Positions 23,403 to 32,277 of a DNA stretch of 64,000 nt are shown here, one piece after another; within the stretch, counting starts at the first letter, position 1; every line of letters starts with the position of its first letter. Both the position numbers and the translations under genes were made by a program. The notes under the pieces were generated by a model. It had not been told where the DNA came from and did not search any database. It worked only from the letters and a program-made list of their open reading frames with translations. Source of the stretch: Leifsonia sp. 71-9 (lineage in GTDB: Bacteria; Actinomycetota; Actinomycetes; Actinomycetales; Microbacteriaceae); assembly GCF_001898805.1 (NCBI RefSeq), contig NZ_MKVJ01000023.1:1-64000 (forward strand), given 5' to 3'.

Positions 23403-25214
23403 CTATCCCAGCGCCTCCGTCAGCTCGAACCAGCGGGTCTCGAGCTCCTCGACCTCGCGCTCCTGGGCGCTGATGGCCTCCATCTTCGCGCCGAGTCCGA
23501 CGTAGTCGGCCTGGTCGTGGTCGGCGAGCGCCGTGCGGGCTTTGTCGATCTGCTGCTGGAGCTTGCCGAGCCGGCGCTCCAGAGCCGAGACCTCTTTCTG
23601 GGCGGCGCGCAGGTCGGCGCCGCCGAGCGCGGGAGCGGCCGAACCGCTCGCTGCCGATGCGCCCGCAGCGGGGGCCGCGCCGGAGCCCGCGTGCTGCCCC
23701 TCCAGCTTGCGCAGCCGCAGGTACTCGTCCACTCCGCCCGGGAGGTGGCGCAGGTGCCCGCCGAGGATCGCGAACTGCTGGTCGGTGACGCGTTCGAGGA
23801 AGTACCGGTCGTGCGACACGACGATCAGTGTCCCGGCCCACGAGTCGAGCAGATCCTCCATCGCCGCCAGCATGTCGGTGTCGAGATCGTTGGTCGGCTC
23901 GTCGAGGATCAGCACGTTGGGCTGGTCGAGCAGGATGAGGAGCAGCTGGAGGCGGCGCTTCTGGCCGCCCGAGAGATCCTTCACCGGCGTGGAGAGCTGG
24001 GCGGAGGAGAAACCGAGGCGCTCGAGCAGCTGCGCCGGCGTGAGCGCCTGCGCCTTGGACCCCGTGCCGATCGTGTACTCGGTGCGGAGGCTGCTGATCA
24101 CGACGCGCACCGGGTCGTCGAGGTGCTGCTCCAGCTCGTCGAGCCGCTGGGTGAGGGTCGCGACCCGCACGGTCTTGCCGCGCTTGACCCGGCCGCTCGA
24201 CGGCTCCAGCGTCCCGGACACCAGGTCCAGGAGGGTGGACTTGCCGGCGCCGTTGACGCCCAGGATGCCCGTGCGCTCGCCCGGGGCGATGCGCCACTCC
24301 ACGTCGCGCAGCACCGGCTTCTCGCCGTACGAGACCGAGACGTCGAGGAGGTCGACGACGTCCTTGCCGAGACGGGCGACCGCGAGCGACTGCAGCGCGA
24401 CCCGGTCGCGGATCTCGGGCACGTCGGAGATGAGCTCGTTCGCCGCGTCGATGCGGAACTTCGGCTTGGAGGTGCGGGCAGGGGCGCCGCGGCGCAGCCA
24501 TGCCAGCTCCTTGCGGGCGAGGTTCTGGCGGCGCTGCTCGATCGAGGCCGCCTGCCGGTCGCGCTCGACGCGCTGCAGGATGTACGCCGCGTAGCCGCCC
24601 TCGAAGGCGTCGACGACGCGGTCGTGCACCTCCCACGTGATCGTGCACACCTCGTCGAGGAACCACCGGTCGTGGGTGACGACCAGGAGGCCGCCGGAGC
24701 TGGCCGCCCAGCGGCGCTTCAGATGCTCGGCCAGCCAGGTGATGGCCTCCACGTCGAGGTGGTTGGTCGGCTCGTCGAGCGCGAGGATGTCGTGGTCGCC
24801 GCCGAGCAGCCGCGCGAGGGCGACGCGGCGGCGCTGGCCGCCCGAGAGCGTGCCGAGACGCGCCTCCCAGTCGAGGTCGCCGAGCAGACCGGCGATGACG
24901 TCGCGCACACGGGGATCGCCCGCCCACTCGTGTTCGGGGGCGTCACCGACGACGGCGTGGCCGACGGTGTCGTCGTCGTCGAGGGTGTCGGCCTGGTCGA
25001 GCACCCCGATCCGGACGCCGCTGCGCACGGTGACCCGGCCGGAGTCGGGGGAGCGCAGCCCCGCGAGCATCCCGAGCAGGCTGGACTTGCCGTCGCCGTT
25101 GCGGCCGACGATGCCGATGCGGTCGCCCTCGTTCACGCCGAGCGAGACGGAGTCGAAGACCACACGGGTCGGATATTCGAGATGCAGGGCCTCGGCCCCG
25201 AGAAGATGTGCCAT
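23403..25214 (-). CDS. ABC-F family ATPase (Uup/EttA-like)
   Basis: 603 residues, two nucleotide-binding domains without membrane segments. Walker A motifs are GRNGDGKSS (about 37-45) and GVNGAGKST; signatures LSGGQRRR and LSGGQKRR; Walker B motifs ALDEPTNH and ILDEPTND. The inter-domain linker carries the basic, coiled RVERDRQAASIEQRRQ stretch, and the C-terminus ends in a coiled coil (EVSALERRLGKLQQQIDKA). ABC-F proteins act on ribosomes or branched DNA/rRNA rather than as transporters. It is convergent with the SIS gene, with only 9 bp between. Confidence 0.93.
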   Translation of the reverse strand: MAHLLGAEALHLEYPTRVVFDSVSLGVNEGDRIGIVGRNGDGKSSLLGMLAGLRSPDSGRVTVRSGVRIGVLDQADTLDDDDTVGHAVVGDAPEHEWAGDPRVRDVIAGLLGDLDWEARLGTLSGGQRRRVALARLLGGDHDILALDEPTNHLDVEAITWLAEHLKRRWAASSGGLLVVTHDRWFLDEVCTITWEVHDRVVDAFEGGYAAYILQRVERDRQAASIEQRRQNLARKELAWLRRGAPARTSKPKFRIDAANELISDVPEIRDRVALQSLAVARLGKDVVDLLDVSVSYGEKPVLRDVEWRIAPGERTGILGVNGAGKSTLLDLVSGTLEPSSGRVKRGKTVRVATLTQRLDELEQHLDDPVRVVISSLRTEYTIGTGSKAQALTPAQLLERLGFSSAQLSTPVKDLSGGQKRRLQLLLILLDQPNVLILDEPTNDLDTDMLAAMEDLLDSWAGTLIVVSHDRYFLERVTDQQFAILGGHLRHLPGGVDEYLRLRKLEGQHAGSGAAPAAGASAASGSAAPALGGADLRAAQKEVSALERRLGKLQQQIDKARTALADHDQADYVGLGAKMEAISAQEREVEELETRWFELTEALG

Positions 25215-25243
25215 GTCCTCTCAAGGGTACCGAGGCGACGGGG

Positions 25244-25780
25244 TCACGCGGTCCGCTCGAACAACTCCATCGTGCTGTTGTAGTACGCGTCGCTGCTACC
25301 GAGGCTGCGCATCCCGATCCGCTCGCACACGCGCTGGGACGCGGCGTTGTCCGGATACGTCACCGCGAGCACGCGCGGGAGCCCGCCGTCGAGGGCGGCC
25401 TGCAGCAGCGCGCCGGCCGCCTCGCTCGCGTAGCCGTGGCCCCAGTGGACGGGGTGGAAGTGCCAGCCGATCTCGGTGTCCCCGCTGGGCCGCAGGGGTT
25501 CGGCCGGACCGGAGGCGGGCAGCGGCTGGAGCATGACGGTGCCGACGGCCTCCCCGCCGTCCGCGAGCGCGACCACGCGGTACGCCCGGTGCGCGTCCTC
25601 CCGGCGCCGCAACCGGCGCACGAGCGTCTCGGCCTCGGCGGGGTCGGTCATCACCCGCGGCGCACGGCCGAGGAACCGCTGAACCTCCCACTGCGAATAG
25701 AGGGCGAACGCGAACGGCGCGTCGTCCGGGCTCCACCGCCGCAGGAGCAGGCGGTCGGTGTTGAGGTCCGGGATGCGCAC
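25244..25780 (-). CDS. GNAT acetyltransferase (RimJ/RimL type)
   Basis: 178 residues with the RimJ/RimL layout: TDRLLLRRWSPDD start, a central strand GTVMLQPL, EIGWHFHPVHWGHGYASEA as the acetyl-CoA motif A and NAASQRVCERIGM as motif B. Start is GTG 25780, 6 nt after TACGAT (leaderless type). Longer frames upstream have no support. Likely acetylates a small molecule or protein N-terminus; substrate unknown. It lies 29 bp upstream of the ABC-F gene and is divergent from aidB, with both promoters squeezed into 37 bp. Confidence 0.85.
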   Translation of the reverse strand: MRIPDLNTDRLLLRRWSPDDAPFAFALYSQWEVQRFLGRAPRVMTDPAEAETLVRRLRRREDAHRAYRVVALADGGEAVGTVMLQPLPASGPAEPLRPSGDTEIGWHFHPVHWGHGYASEAAGALLQAALDGGLPRVLAVTYPDNAASQRVCERIGMRSLGSSDAYYNSTMELFERTA

Positions 25781-25817
25781 CGGATCATCGTAGACGCGCG
25801 CAGTAGACTCCCTCCGC

Positions 25818-27419
25818 ATGGGCACCCACACCGTCGTGAACCAGCCTCCGGCGCGCGTCGACCTCGACGAGTACGCCGCCAACGTTCCGCTGCAGGAGGC
25901 CGTCGAACGCCACGACGCCGGCTGGGCGGCGGCGGACCTCGGGGAGGTCGGCCGGCACGTCGGCACGGCCGCGTTCCAGGCCGACGCGGAGCGCGCCAAC
26001 GTGCGCGAGCCGCAGCTGCGCGCCTTCGACCGCTGGGGCAACCGGGTCGACGAGGTCGACTACGACGAGAGCTACCACCGCATCATCCGCTCGGCCGTCG
26101 CCGCCGGCGCCCACACCGCGGCCTGGGCGGAGCCGCGCCCCGGAGCGAACGTCGCCCGCGCCGCGACCTTCATGCTGTTCGCGCAGGTCGAGCCCGGCCA
26201 CGCCTGCCCGATCTCGATGTCGCACGCCGCCGTCCCGGCCCTCGCCGCGAACACCGAGCTGGCGGAGGCCTGGGTGCCGCGCCTCCTGAGCCGCGAATAC
26301 GACGGACGGCTCGAGGCGGGCAAGACCTCGGCGCTGTTCGGGATGGCGATGACCGAGAAGCAGGGCGGCTCGGACGTCCGCGCCAACACGACCCAGGCGA
26401 TCGCCGCGGGCGACGGGCGCTGGCTGCTCACCGGCCACAAGTGGTTCTGCTCGGCGCCGATGTCGGACGGGTTCCTGGTGCTCGCCCAGACGGCGGGCGG
26501 CCTCAGCTGCTTCGTCGTCCCGCGCGTGCTGGAGGACGGCACGCGCAACGTGTTCCTCATCCAGCGGCTGAAGGACAAGCTGGGCAACCGCTCCAACGCG
26601 TCGAGCGAGGTGGAGTTCGACGGGACCGTCGGATACCTGCTGGGGGAGGAGGGGCGCGGCGTGCGCACCATCCTCGAGATGGTCAACCGCACCCGGCTCG
26701 ACTGCATCCTGGGCAGCGCGGCGGGGATGCGGCAGGCCGTCGCCGAGGCGACCTGGCACGCGCGCCACCGCTCGGCCTTCGGCGCCCGGCTCGTGGACCA
26801 GCCCGCGATGACGGCGGTCCTCGCCGACCTCGCGCTGGAGTCGGAGGCCGCGACCGCCGTCGCGCTCCGGCTCGCGCGCGCCCATGACGCCGACGCCCCC
26901 GACACCGACGTCGCCTTCCGCCGCCTCGCCACCGCGGTCACCAAGTACTGGGTGTGCAAGCGCGGCCCCGGCCACGCCTACGAGGCGCTCGAATGCCTCG
27001 GCGGCAACGGCTACACCGAAGCGTTCCCGCTGGCCCGGCGGTACCGCGAGCAGCCCGTGATGGCGATCTGGGAGGGTTCCGGCAACGTCATCGCCCTCGA
27101 TGTGCTGCGCGCGCTCGGCCGCGAGCCCGCCAGTCGCGAGGCCTTCGACGGCGAGCTGTCCGCCGCGCGCGGTACGAATGCCGCCTACGACGTCCACCAC
27201 GACCGCCTCCGCGCCGCTCTCGCCACGGCCGACGAGTCGTCGGCGCGCCCGCTCGTCGCGGCGCTCGCCGTCGCGCTCCAGGCGTCGCTGCTCCTCCGGC
27301 ACGCTCCGGCCGCGGTCGCCGACGCCTTCGTGGCCGCGCGGCTCGGCCCCGACCGCGGCTCGCTCTACGGCGAGCTGCCGCCCGGCCTCGACACCGCCGC
27401 CATCGTCGCCCGCGCCTGA
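25818..27419 (+). CDS. aidB: AidB-like acyl-CoA dehydrogenase-family flavoprotein
   Basis: 533 residues matching AidB closely: THTVVNQPP start, WAEPRPGANVARAA, CPISMSHAA, MTEKQGGSDVRANTT (the flavin/substrate loop), GHKWFCSAPMSD, LGNRSNASSEVEF, CKRGPGHAYEALECLGGNGY and a C-terminal helical domain. AidB binds DNA and FAD and is part of the alkylation-damage response in E. coli; its enzymatic activity is unclear. TAGACT ends 8 nt before the ATG (leaderless type). No ada or alkA gene is nearby, so regulation by methylation response is not shown. Confidence 0.9.
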   Translation: MGTHTVVNQPPARVDLDEYAANVPLQEAVERHDAGWAAADLGEVGRHVGTAAFQADAERANVREPQLRAFDRWGNRVDEVDYDESYHRIIRSAVAAGAHTAAWAEPRPGANVARAATFMLFAQVEPGHACPISMSHAAVPALAANTELAEAWVPRLLSREYDGRLEAGKTSALFGMAMTEKQGGSDVRANTTQAIAAGDGRWLLTGHKWFCSAPMSDGFLVLAQTAGGLSCFVVPRVLEDGTRNVFLIQRLKDKLGNRSNASSEVEFDGTVGYLLGEEGRGVRTILEMVNRTRLDCILGSAAGMRQAVAEATWHARHRSAFGARLVDQPAMTAVLADLALESEAATAVALRLARAHDADAPDTDVAFRRLATAVTKYWVCKRGPGHAYEALECLGGNGYTEAFPLARRYREQPVMAIWEGSGNVIALDVLRALGREPASREAFDGELSAARGTNAAYDVHHDRLRAALATADESSARPLVAALAVALQASLLLRHAPAAVADAFVAARLGPDRGSLYGELPPGLDTAAIVARA

Positions 27420-27435
27420 GCCGTTCCCCGCCGCC

Positions 27436-27490
27436 GAGCACAGCAAAAGTGCTCGAAAATCGGCGCGGATCGAGCCCTTTTCCTGTGCTC
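27436..27490. repeat. Intergenic palindrome, family A (copy 1)
   Basis: A left arm beginning GAGCACAGCAAAAGTGCTCGA pairs with a right arm ending CCCTTTTCCTGTGCTC, with two mismatches in 21. The left arm alone also folds (GAGCAC with GTGCTC around a 7-nt A-rich loop). It fills the gap between the convergent ends of aidB and the glycosyltransferase gene, so it can act as a bidirectional terminator. Close relative at 35622. Confidence 0.8.
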
Positions 27491-27495
27491 GCGGG

Positions 27496-30012
27496 CTACG
27501 GGGTCTGTTCGGCGAGGACGGGGGCGGCGCCGATGGCGCGGTAGAACTCGCCGACGGCCTTGCGGTTGTACGCCTCGGGGTCGAACCGGCTCTCCGGCAC
27601 GTCGCCCGCCAGGTAGGCGCGCAGCCCGGCGGCGACGCCATCGTCCGTCTGCGGAACGACCAGACCGCTGCCGGCGGGGAGGGCGTTCTTCGCCGACGCG
27701 AACTCGACCGTCACGATCGGGAGTCCGAGCACGAGCGCCTCCAGGATCACCATCGGCTGCCCCTCGTAGTCGCTGGAGAGCACGAAGCAGTCGGCCTTCG
27801 CCATGATCGCGTGCGGATTGCGCTGCATCCCGGTGAGGAAGACGGAGCCGGCCAGCCCCAGCTCGGCGACCAGCGCCTCCAGCTCCCCGGCGAGGGGACC
27901 GTCGCCGACGATCACCAGACGTGTGTTGGGGTTCTCGGCGTGCACGGCGGCGAAGGCGCGCACGAGACGGCCCTGGTTCTTCTCCGGCGAGAGCCGGCCG
28001 ACGTTCACGAACGTGGTCACGTCGTCGTCGGCGAGGAGCGCCTCCGCCCAGTCCGGGATGCTGCCCGTCTCCTCGTCGAAGGTGATCTCGTGCAGGTCGG
28101 CCTGCGCGTACTCGAGGATGTGCGCGGCATCGACGGTGTTCAGCGCGGAGAGGAACTTCTCCGGCGCCGCGTACTCGGCGAGCGCCTCCCGGTTGATGTC
28201 CGACAGGGTCGGCGACACCGACACGAGGTGGTCGTACTGGCCGTAGAGCGTGAAGATCTGGGTGAGGCTGTGCAGCATCTTCTTCTCGCCGTTGACCTCG
28301 CGGTGCGCATCGGAGGCGAGGTCGTTGTGCAGCCAGATGGCGCGCTGCGCGTCGGGGGAGTGCAGCAGCAGGGCCGCCCAGAACGGGCCGTAGCCCGAGA
28401 AGTCGACGACGTGGTCGAACCGGCTGTCGCCGAAGCAGCGGTACCACTCGTCGTCCCACAGCTGGTTCTGCGCCGGGATGTCGGCGTGCTCCGCGATCCG
28501 GCCGCGGCGGAAGTGCAGGTGCCGGGCGAGGTGGAGGAGCTTCGCGCCGTTCATCCCGCCCACCCGCGGGAACTGCCGCACGGCCGGGTTGATCTGCTTC
28601 TGCTTGGCGATCGACGCACCCGAGCGGCTCTGCGAGAACAGCGCGGAGACGTCGTACCGGTCGTGATCGATGTTGTTCAGGAGGTTGAGGGCCGAGGTCG
28701 TGATGCCGTTCGGCCGCATGCCGCCCAGGTAGAGCAGGATCTTCCGGCGGCCGTCCTGGTCGAGGCCGGTGCGCAGGCGGTAGCCGTCGCGGGCGCCGCG
28801 GAAGACGATGTCGACGACGCGCTCGGCGGCGTGGCCGTCTTCGTAGGGTGTGAAGCGCTCCTGCATGGCGGCGTACCGCTCGCGGGCCTCCTCGGGCACG
28901 CGGTCGTCGTCGGCGGCGATGCGGGCGATCTGCTCGCCGACCTCGCGGGCCGACTCGTAGACCGGGCCCGGCCACTCCTCGGGCTCGAAGTAGAGCCCGC
29001 GCGTTCCGGCGTAGTCGGCGAGGTCGGGCGTGAAGAACACGATCGGCCGGCCGGTCCGGAGGAAGTCGAAGAAGATGCTCGAGTAGTCCGAGACGAGCAG
29101 GTCGGAGGCGCCCAGCACCAGGTTGGTCGGGATCTCGTTGGGCACGAGCAGGCGCTTCAGCTCGGGCCGGTCGGCGGCGAGCTTGTGCACCGACTGGTGC
29201 GTCTTGAGCAGCACGGCGTACCGGCTGGTGTCGATCTGCTCCTCGATGCGGTGGATGTGGTCCAGCAGCTCGTCGAGGTCGTCCGTGGGCCGGCCGAAGG
29301 TGGCGCCCTTCCAGGTCGGCGCGTAGAGCACGACCTTGCGGTCGCCGAGCGGGATGCCGGCGGAGACGAGCCGGCCGCGCACGGCCTCGCGCTCGGCGTC
29401 GTCCAGGAACTGGCGGTCGATGCGCGGGTAGCCCTCTTCGACGATGGCGCCCCGGTAGATGCCGGTCAGCTTGTACGCGGTCTCGTACATCTGCTCGCTC
29501 ATGAACGGGTTGGCCGAGAGCAGGTAGTCGGACTGCACGAAGTTGCGGATGATGTTGGCGGTGCCGAGCGCGCCGTCCTCGATGTCGTAGCCCATCCGCT
29601 TCAGGGGGGTGCCGTGCCAGGTGTTCAGGTACACCTGGCCGGGACGCTTGGAGAAGTCGGGCGGGAAGGTGGCGTTGTTCACCAGATACTCGCTCGTCGC
29701 GAGCGCGCGGTAGTAGGCGGCGGAGCCGTAGCGGACGAAGCTCACCCGGCTGTCGCCCGCGAACTCCTCGACGGCCGCGCGGTACAGCTCGAGGTCGGAG
29801 AGCGCCCAGATGTGGGTCAGGCCCTGGAGGTCGGGGGCGTCGAGCAGCGCGCGGAACACGGCCTCGGGGTTGTCGAGCATCCCGTTGCCCGAGAAGGACT
29901 CGTAGAAGACGCTGCCGGCGACCAGCGGCTGACGGCGCCAGTGCGCGTGGATCTCGAAACGGGCGGCGCGCTTCACCCGCGACGGCAGGCGCTTCAGTCG
30001 GGAGAGTCTCAT
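27496..30012 (-). CDS. Fused teichoic-acid glycerophosphotransferase-like/GT4 glycosyltransferase
   Basis: 838 residues in two parts. Residues 20-390 resemble the CDP-glycerol:poly(glycerophosphate) transferases TagB/TagF (NTWHGTPLKRMGYD, VVLYAPTWKG, SDYSSIFFDFLRTGRPIVFF). Residues 410-838 are a GT4 glycosyltransferase with FVNVGRLSPEKNQGRLVRAF and the donor-site E-x7-E (SSDYEGQPMVILEALVLGLP). No signal or clear membrane helix; probably peripheral on the cytosolic face. It likely builds and glycosylates a polyol-phosphate wall polymer. ATG 30012 is chosen because the basic MRLSRLKRLPSRVK start precedes the domain. Confidence 0.88.
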   Translation of the reverse strand: MRLSRLKRLPSRVKRAARFEIHAHWRRQPLVAGSVFYESFSGNGMLDNPEAVFRALLDAPDLQGLTHIWALSDLELYRAAVEEFAGDSRVSFVRYGSAAYYRALATSEYLVNNATFPPDFSKRPGQVYLNTWHGTPLKRMGYDIEDGALGTANIIRNFVQSDYLLSANPFMSEQMYETAYKLTGIYRGAIVEEGYPRIDRQFLDDAEREAVRGRLVSAGIPLGDRKVVLYAPTWKGATFGRPTDDLDELLDHIHRIEEQIDTSRYAVLLKTHQSVHKLAADRPELKRLLVPNEIPTNLVLGASDLLVSDYSSIFFDFLRTGRPIVFFTPDLADYAGTRGLYFEPEEWPGPVYESAREVGEQIARIAADDDRVPEEARERYAAMQERFTPYEDGHAAERVVDIVFRGARDGYRLRTGLDQDGRRKILLYLGGMRPNGITTSALNLLNNIDHDRYDVSALFSQSRSGASIAKQKQINPAVRQFPRVGGMNGAKLLHLARHLHFRRGRIAEHADIPAQNQLWDDEWYRCFGDSRFDHVVDFSGYGPFWAALLLHSPDAQRAIWLHNDLASDAHREVNGEKKMLHSLTQIFTLYGQYDHLVSVSPTLSDINREALAEYAAPEKFLSALNTVDAAHILEYAQADLHEITFDEETGSIPDWAEALLADDDVTTFVNVGRLSPEKNQGRLVRAFAAVHAENPNTRLVIVGDGPLAGELEALVAELGLAGSVFLTGMQRNPHAIMAKADCFVLSSDYEGQPMVILEALVLGLPIVTVEFASAKNALPAGSGLVVPQTDDGVAAGLRAYLAGDVPESRFDPEAYNRKAVGEFYRAIGAAPVLAEQTP

Positions 30013-30085
30013 CGCTGCCAGTTTATGAGAGCGGGATAACGGTCTCCTGGGAGTGCGACACGAGCTCCCTGCGTGCGATGCTCCG

Positions 30086-30144
30086 CAGATTTGTGCCAAA
30101 TGTGGCGATAGGCGCGCGCTTTCGCGACATTCGTCACAAATGTG
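30086..30144. repeat. Intergenic palindrome, family B (copy 1)
   Basis: Arms 30086-30108 and 30122-30144 pair at 19 of 23 positions. The right arm contains CGACATTCGTCACAAATGT, identical to the left arm of the copy at 46291. Each arm carries ACATT...AATGT and can fold alone. It lies just past the MarR gene end and 74 bp before the glycosyltransferase start, so it is probably a transcript end structure. Confidence 0.75.
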
Positions 30145-30151
30145 GGAGGGG

Positions 30152-30664
30152 TCAGGAGTCGAAGCTGAGGCTGAGCTTGCGCAGCAGGGCGGCGAGGCGC
30201 TCCTGGTCGGAGGGGGAGAGCGCCTCGAGGAGGTCGGCCTCGGCGTCGACGAGGCGGGTGATCGCGGCGTCCACCCGGGCGAGGCCCTGCGCCGACATCT
30301 GCACCAGGATGCCGCGGCCGTCGTTGGGGTCGGTGCGACGCTCCACGAGGCCCCGCGCGACGAGCCGGTCGATGCGGTTCGTCATCGTGCCGCTGGAGAC
30401 GAGGGTCTGCTGGAGGAGCGACTTCGGGCTCAGCTGGTACGGCGACCCGGCGCGGCGCAGCGCGGAGAGCACGTCGAACTCCCACGAGTCGAGGTCCGAG
30501 CGGTCGAACGCCGCGCGGCGGGCGCGGTCGAGGTGCCGGGAGAGCCGGTCGACGCGGGAGAGCACCTGCAGTGGCGAGAAGTCGAGATCGGGGCGCTCGC
30601 GCAGCCAGGCCCCGACGATGCGGTCCACTTCGTCGCGCGGTCCACCGTCGCGTGCGTCACCCAT
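30152..30664 (-). CDS. MarR family transcriptional regulator
   Basis: 170 residues with a winged helix at about 75-125 (SPKSLLQQTLVSSGTMTNRIDRLVARGLVERR, then the DPNDGRG wing) and flanking dimerisation helices. The N-terminal 20 residues are charged. ATG 30664 sits 6 nt downstream of TACGAT (leaderless type); the longer open frame upstream is discounted. It has no co-directional partner gene other than the distant glycosyltransferase. Such regulators respond to phenolics, oxidants or antibiotics; the target here is unknown. Confidence 0.88.
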   Translation of the reverse strand: MGDARDGGPRDEVDRIVGAWLRERPDLDFSPLQVLSRVDRLSRHLDRARRAAFDRSDLDSWEFDVLSALRRAGSPYQLSPKSLLQQTLVSSGTMTNRIDRLVARGLVERRTDPNDGRGILVQMSAQGLARVDAAITRLVDAEADLLEALSPSDQERLAALLRKLSLSFDS

Positions 30665-30749
30665 CCCTCCATCGTATGCACCGCCGGACCTGTTCACCGT
30701 CCGCACACGACGCGTCTGGCAGACTGTCACGTGCGCGTTTTCCGCGTGT

Positions 30750-30821
30750 TCCGCCTTGGTGTAATGGCAGCACGACAGCCTTTGGAGCTGTTAGGTCCAG
30801 GTTCGAGTCCTGGAGGCGGAG
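30750..30821 (+). tRNA. tRNA-Gln (UUG anticodon)
   Basis: A full cloverleaf is visible: acceptor TCCGCCT/AGGCGGA with discriminator G, D-arm with GTGTAATGGCAGCAC, anticodon stem ACAGC/GCTGT around loop CTTTGGA (anticodon TTG), T-arm CCAGG-TTCGAGT-CCTGG. CCA is not encoded. It ends 31 bp before glmU, same strand. Confidence 0.95.
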
Positions 30822-30852
30822 CGGCACAGGCCGAACCGACCCCGGGAGGGAC

Positions 30853-32277
30853 ATGACCGACCAGAATCTCGCCATCGTCGTGCTGGCGGCGGGCCAGGGC
30901 ACGCGGATGAAGTCCTCGACCCCGAAGCTGCTGCACGAGCTCGGCGGCATCCCGATCGTCGGCCACGTGCTGGCGACCGCCCGTGAGCTCGACGCGGCGC
31001 ACGTCGTCGCCGTCGTGCGGCACGAGCGCGACCGCCTCGCCGCGGTCATCGAGGCCGACCTCCCCGAGGCCGTGATCGTCGACCAGGACGAGGTCCCCGG
31101 CACCGGCCGCGCGGTCGAGCAGGCCGTCGCGGCGCTGCCCGCCGACTTCGCCGGAGACGTGCTCGTCGTGAACGGCGACGTGCCGCTGCTCGACGCGGCC
31201 ACCCTGCGCGAGCTCATCGCCGCCCACCGCGACAGCGGCTCGGCGGCGACCATCCTCTCCAGCTTCCCGGCCGACGCCACCGGCTACGGCCGCATCGTCC
31301 GCAACGCCGCGGGCACCCTCGACCGCATCGTCGAGCACAAGGATGCGACCGACGACGAGCGCGCCATCGGCGAGATCAACGCCGGCATCTACCTGTTCGG
31401 GGCGGCGGCGCTGCGCGACGAGCTCGCCGCGATCACGACGGACAACGCGCAGGGCGAGAAGTACCTCACCGACGTGATCGGCCTGCTCCGCGAGGCGGGC
31501 TTCGACGTCGACGCCTTACCGGTGACCGACTCCTGGCTGGTCGAGGGCATCAACGACCGCGCCCAGCTCAGCGAGATGGCCGCCAAGCTCAACGCCCTCC
31601 TCGTGCGCACCTGGCAGCTCGCCGGCGTGACCGTGCAGGACCCGGCGACGACCTGGATCGACGTGCGGGCGAAGCTCGCGCCCGACGTCACCATCCTCCC
31701 GGGCACCCAGCTGCGCGGCGCCACCGTGGTCGAGACCGGCGCGGTCATCGGCCCGGACACCACCCTGCTCGACTGCGAGGTCGGTGCGGGCGCGACCGTC
31801 AAGCGGACGGATGCCACCCTGGCGGTCATCGGCGCGGGAGCCACCGTCGGCCCGTTCGCCTACCTCCGTCCCGGCACCGTCCTCGGCGAGGGCGGCAAGA
31901 TCGGCACGTTCGTCGAGACCAAGAACGCGACCATCGGCGCGGGCACCAAGCTGGCGCACTTCAACTACGTCGGCGACGCCGAGGTGGGCGAGAAGTCGAA
32001 CCTCGGCGCGGGTGTCATCACCGCCAACTACGACGGCGTGAACAAGCACCGCACCGAGATCGGGTCGCACGTCCGTGCGAGCACCAACACGGTCTTCGTG
32101 GCGCCCGTTAGGATGGGTGACGGAGCGTACACGGGTGCAGGCACGGTCGTCCGCAAGGACGTCCCGGCGGGCTCGCTCGCCATCACGGTCGCCCCGCAAC
32201 GCAACATCGAAGGCTGGGTCGCGCAGAAGCGACCGGGCACCGACGCCGCCCGAGCTGCGGAAGAAAGCGGAGAATAA
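30853..32277 (+). CDS. glmU: Bifunctional UDP-N-acetylglucosamine pyrophosphorylase/GlcN-1-P acetyltransferase
   Basis: 474 residues. The N-terminal nucleotidyltransferase begins VVLAAGQGTRMKS (about 8-20) with the uridyl-binding GTGRAVEQA and a VNGDVPLLD acidic motif. The C-terminal left-handed beta-helix acetyltransferase carries FVETKNATIGAGTKLAHFNY and YDGVNKHRT. It makes UDP-GlcNAc for peptidoglycan and wall glycans. The ATG has GGGAGGG at 30843-30849. It directly abuts prs, and tRNA-Gln lies just upstream, so the tRNA may be processed from a shared transcript. Confidence 0.97.
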   Translation: MTDQNLAIVVLAAGQGTRMKSSTPKLLHELGGIPIVGHVLATARELDAAHVVAVVRHERDRLAAVIEADLPEAVIVDQDEVPGTGRAVEQAVAALPADFAGDVLVVNGDVPLLDAATLRELIAAHRDSGSAATILSSFPADATGYGRIVRNAAGTLDRIVEHKDATDDERAIGEINAGIYLFGAAALRDELAAITTDNAQGEKYLTDVIGLLREAGFDVDALPVTDSWLVEGINDRAQLSEMAAKLNALLVRTWQLAGVTVQDPATTWIDVRAKLAPDVTILPGTQLRGATVVETGAVIGPDTTLLDCEVGAGATVKRTDATLAVIGAGATVGPFAYLRPGTVLGEGGKIGTFVETKNATIGAGTKLAHFNYVGDAEVGEKSNLGAGVITANYDGVNKHRTEIGSHVRASTNTVFVAPVRMGDGAYTGAGTVVRKDVPAGSLAITVAPQRNIEGWVAQKRPGTDAARAAEESGE

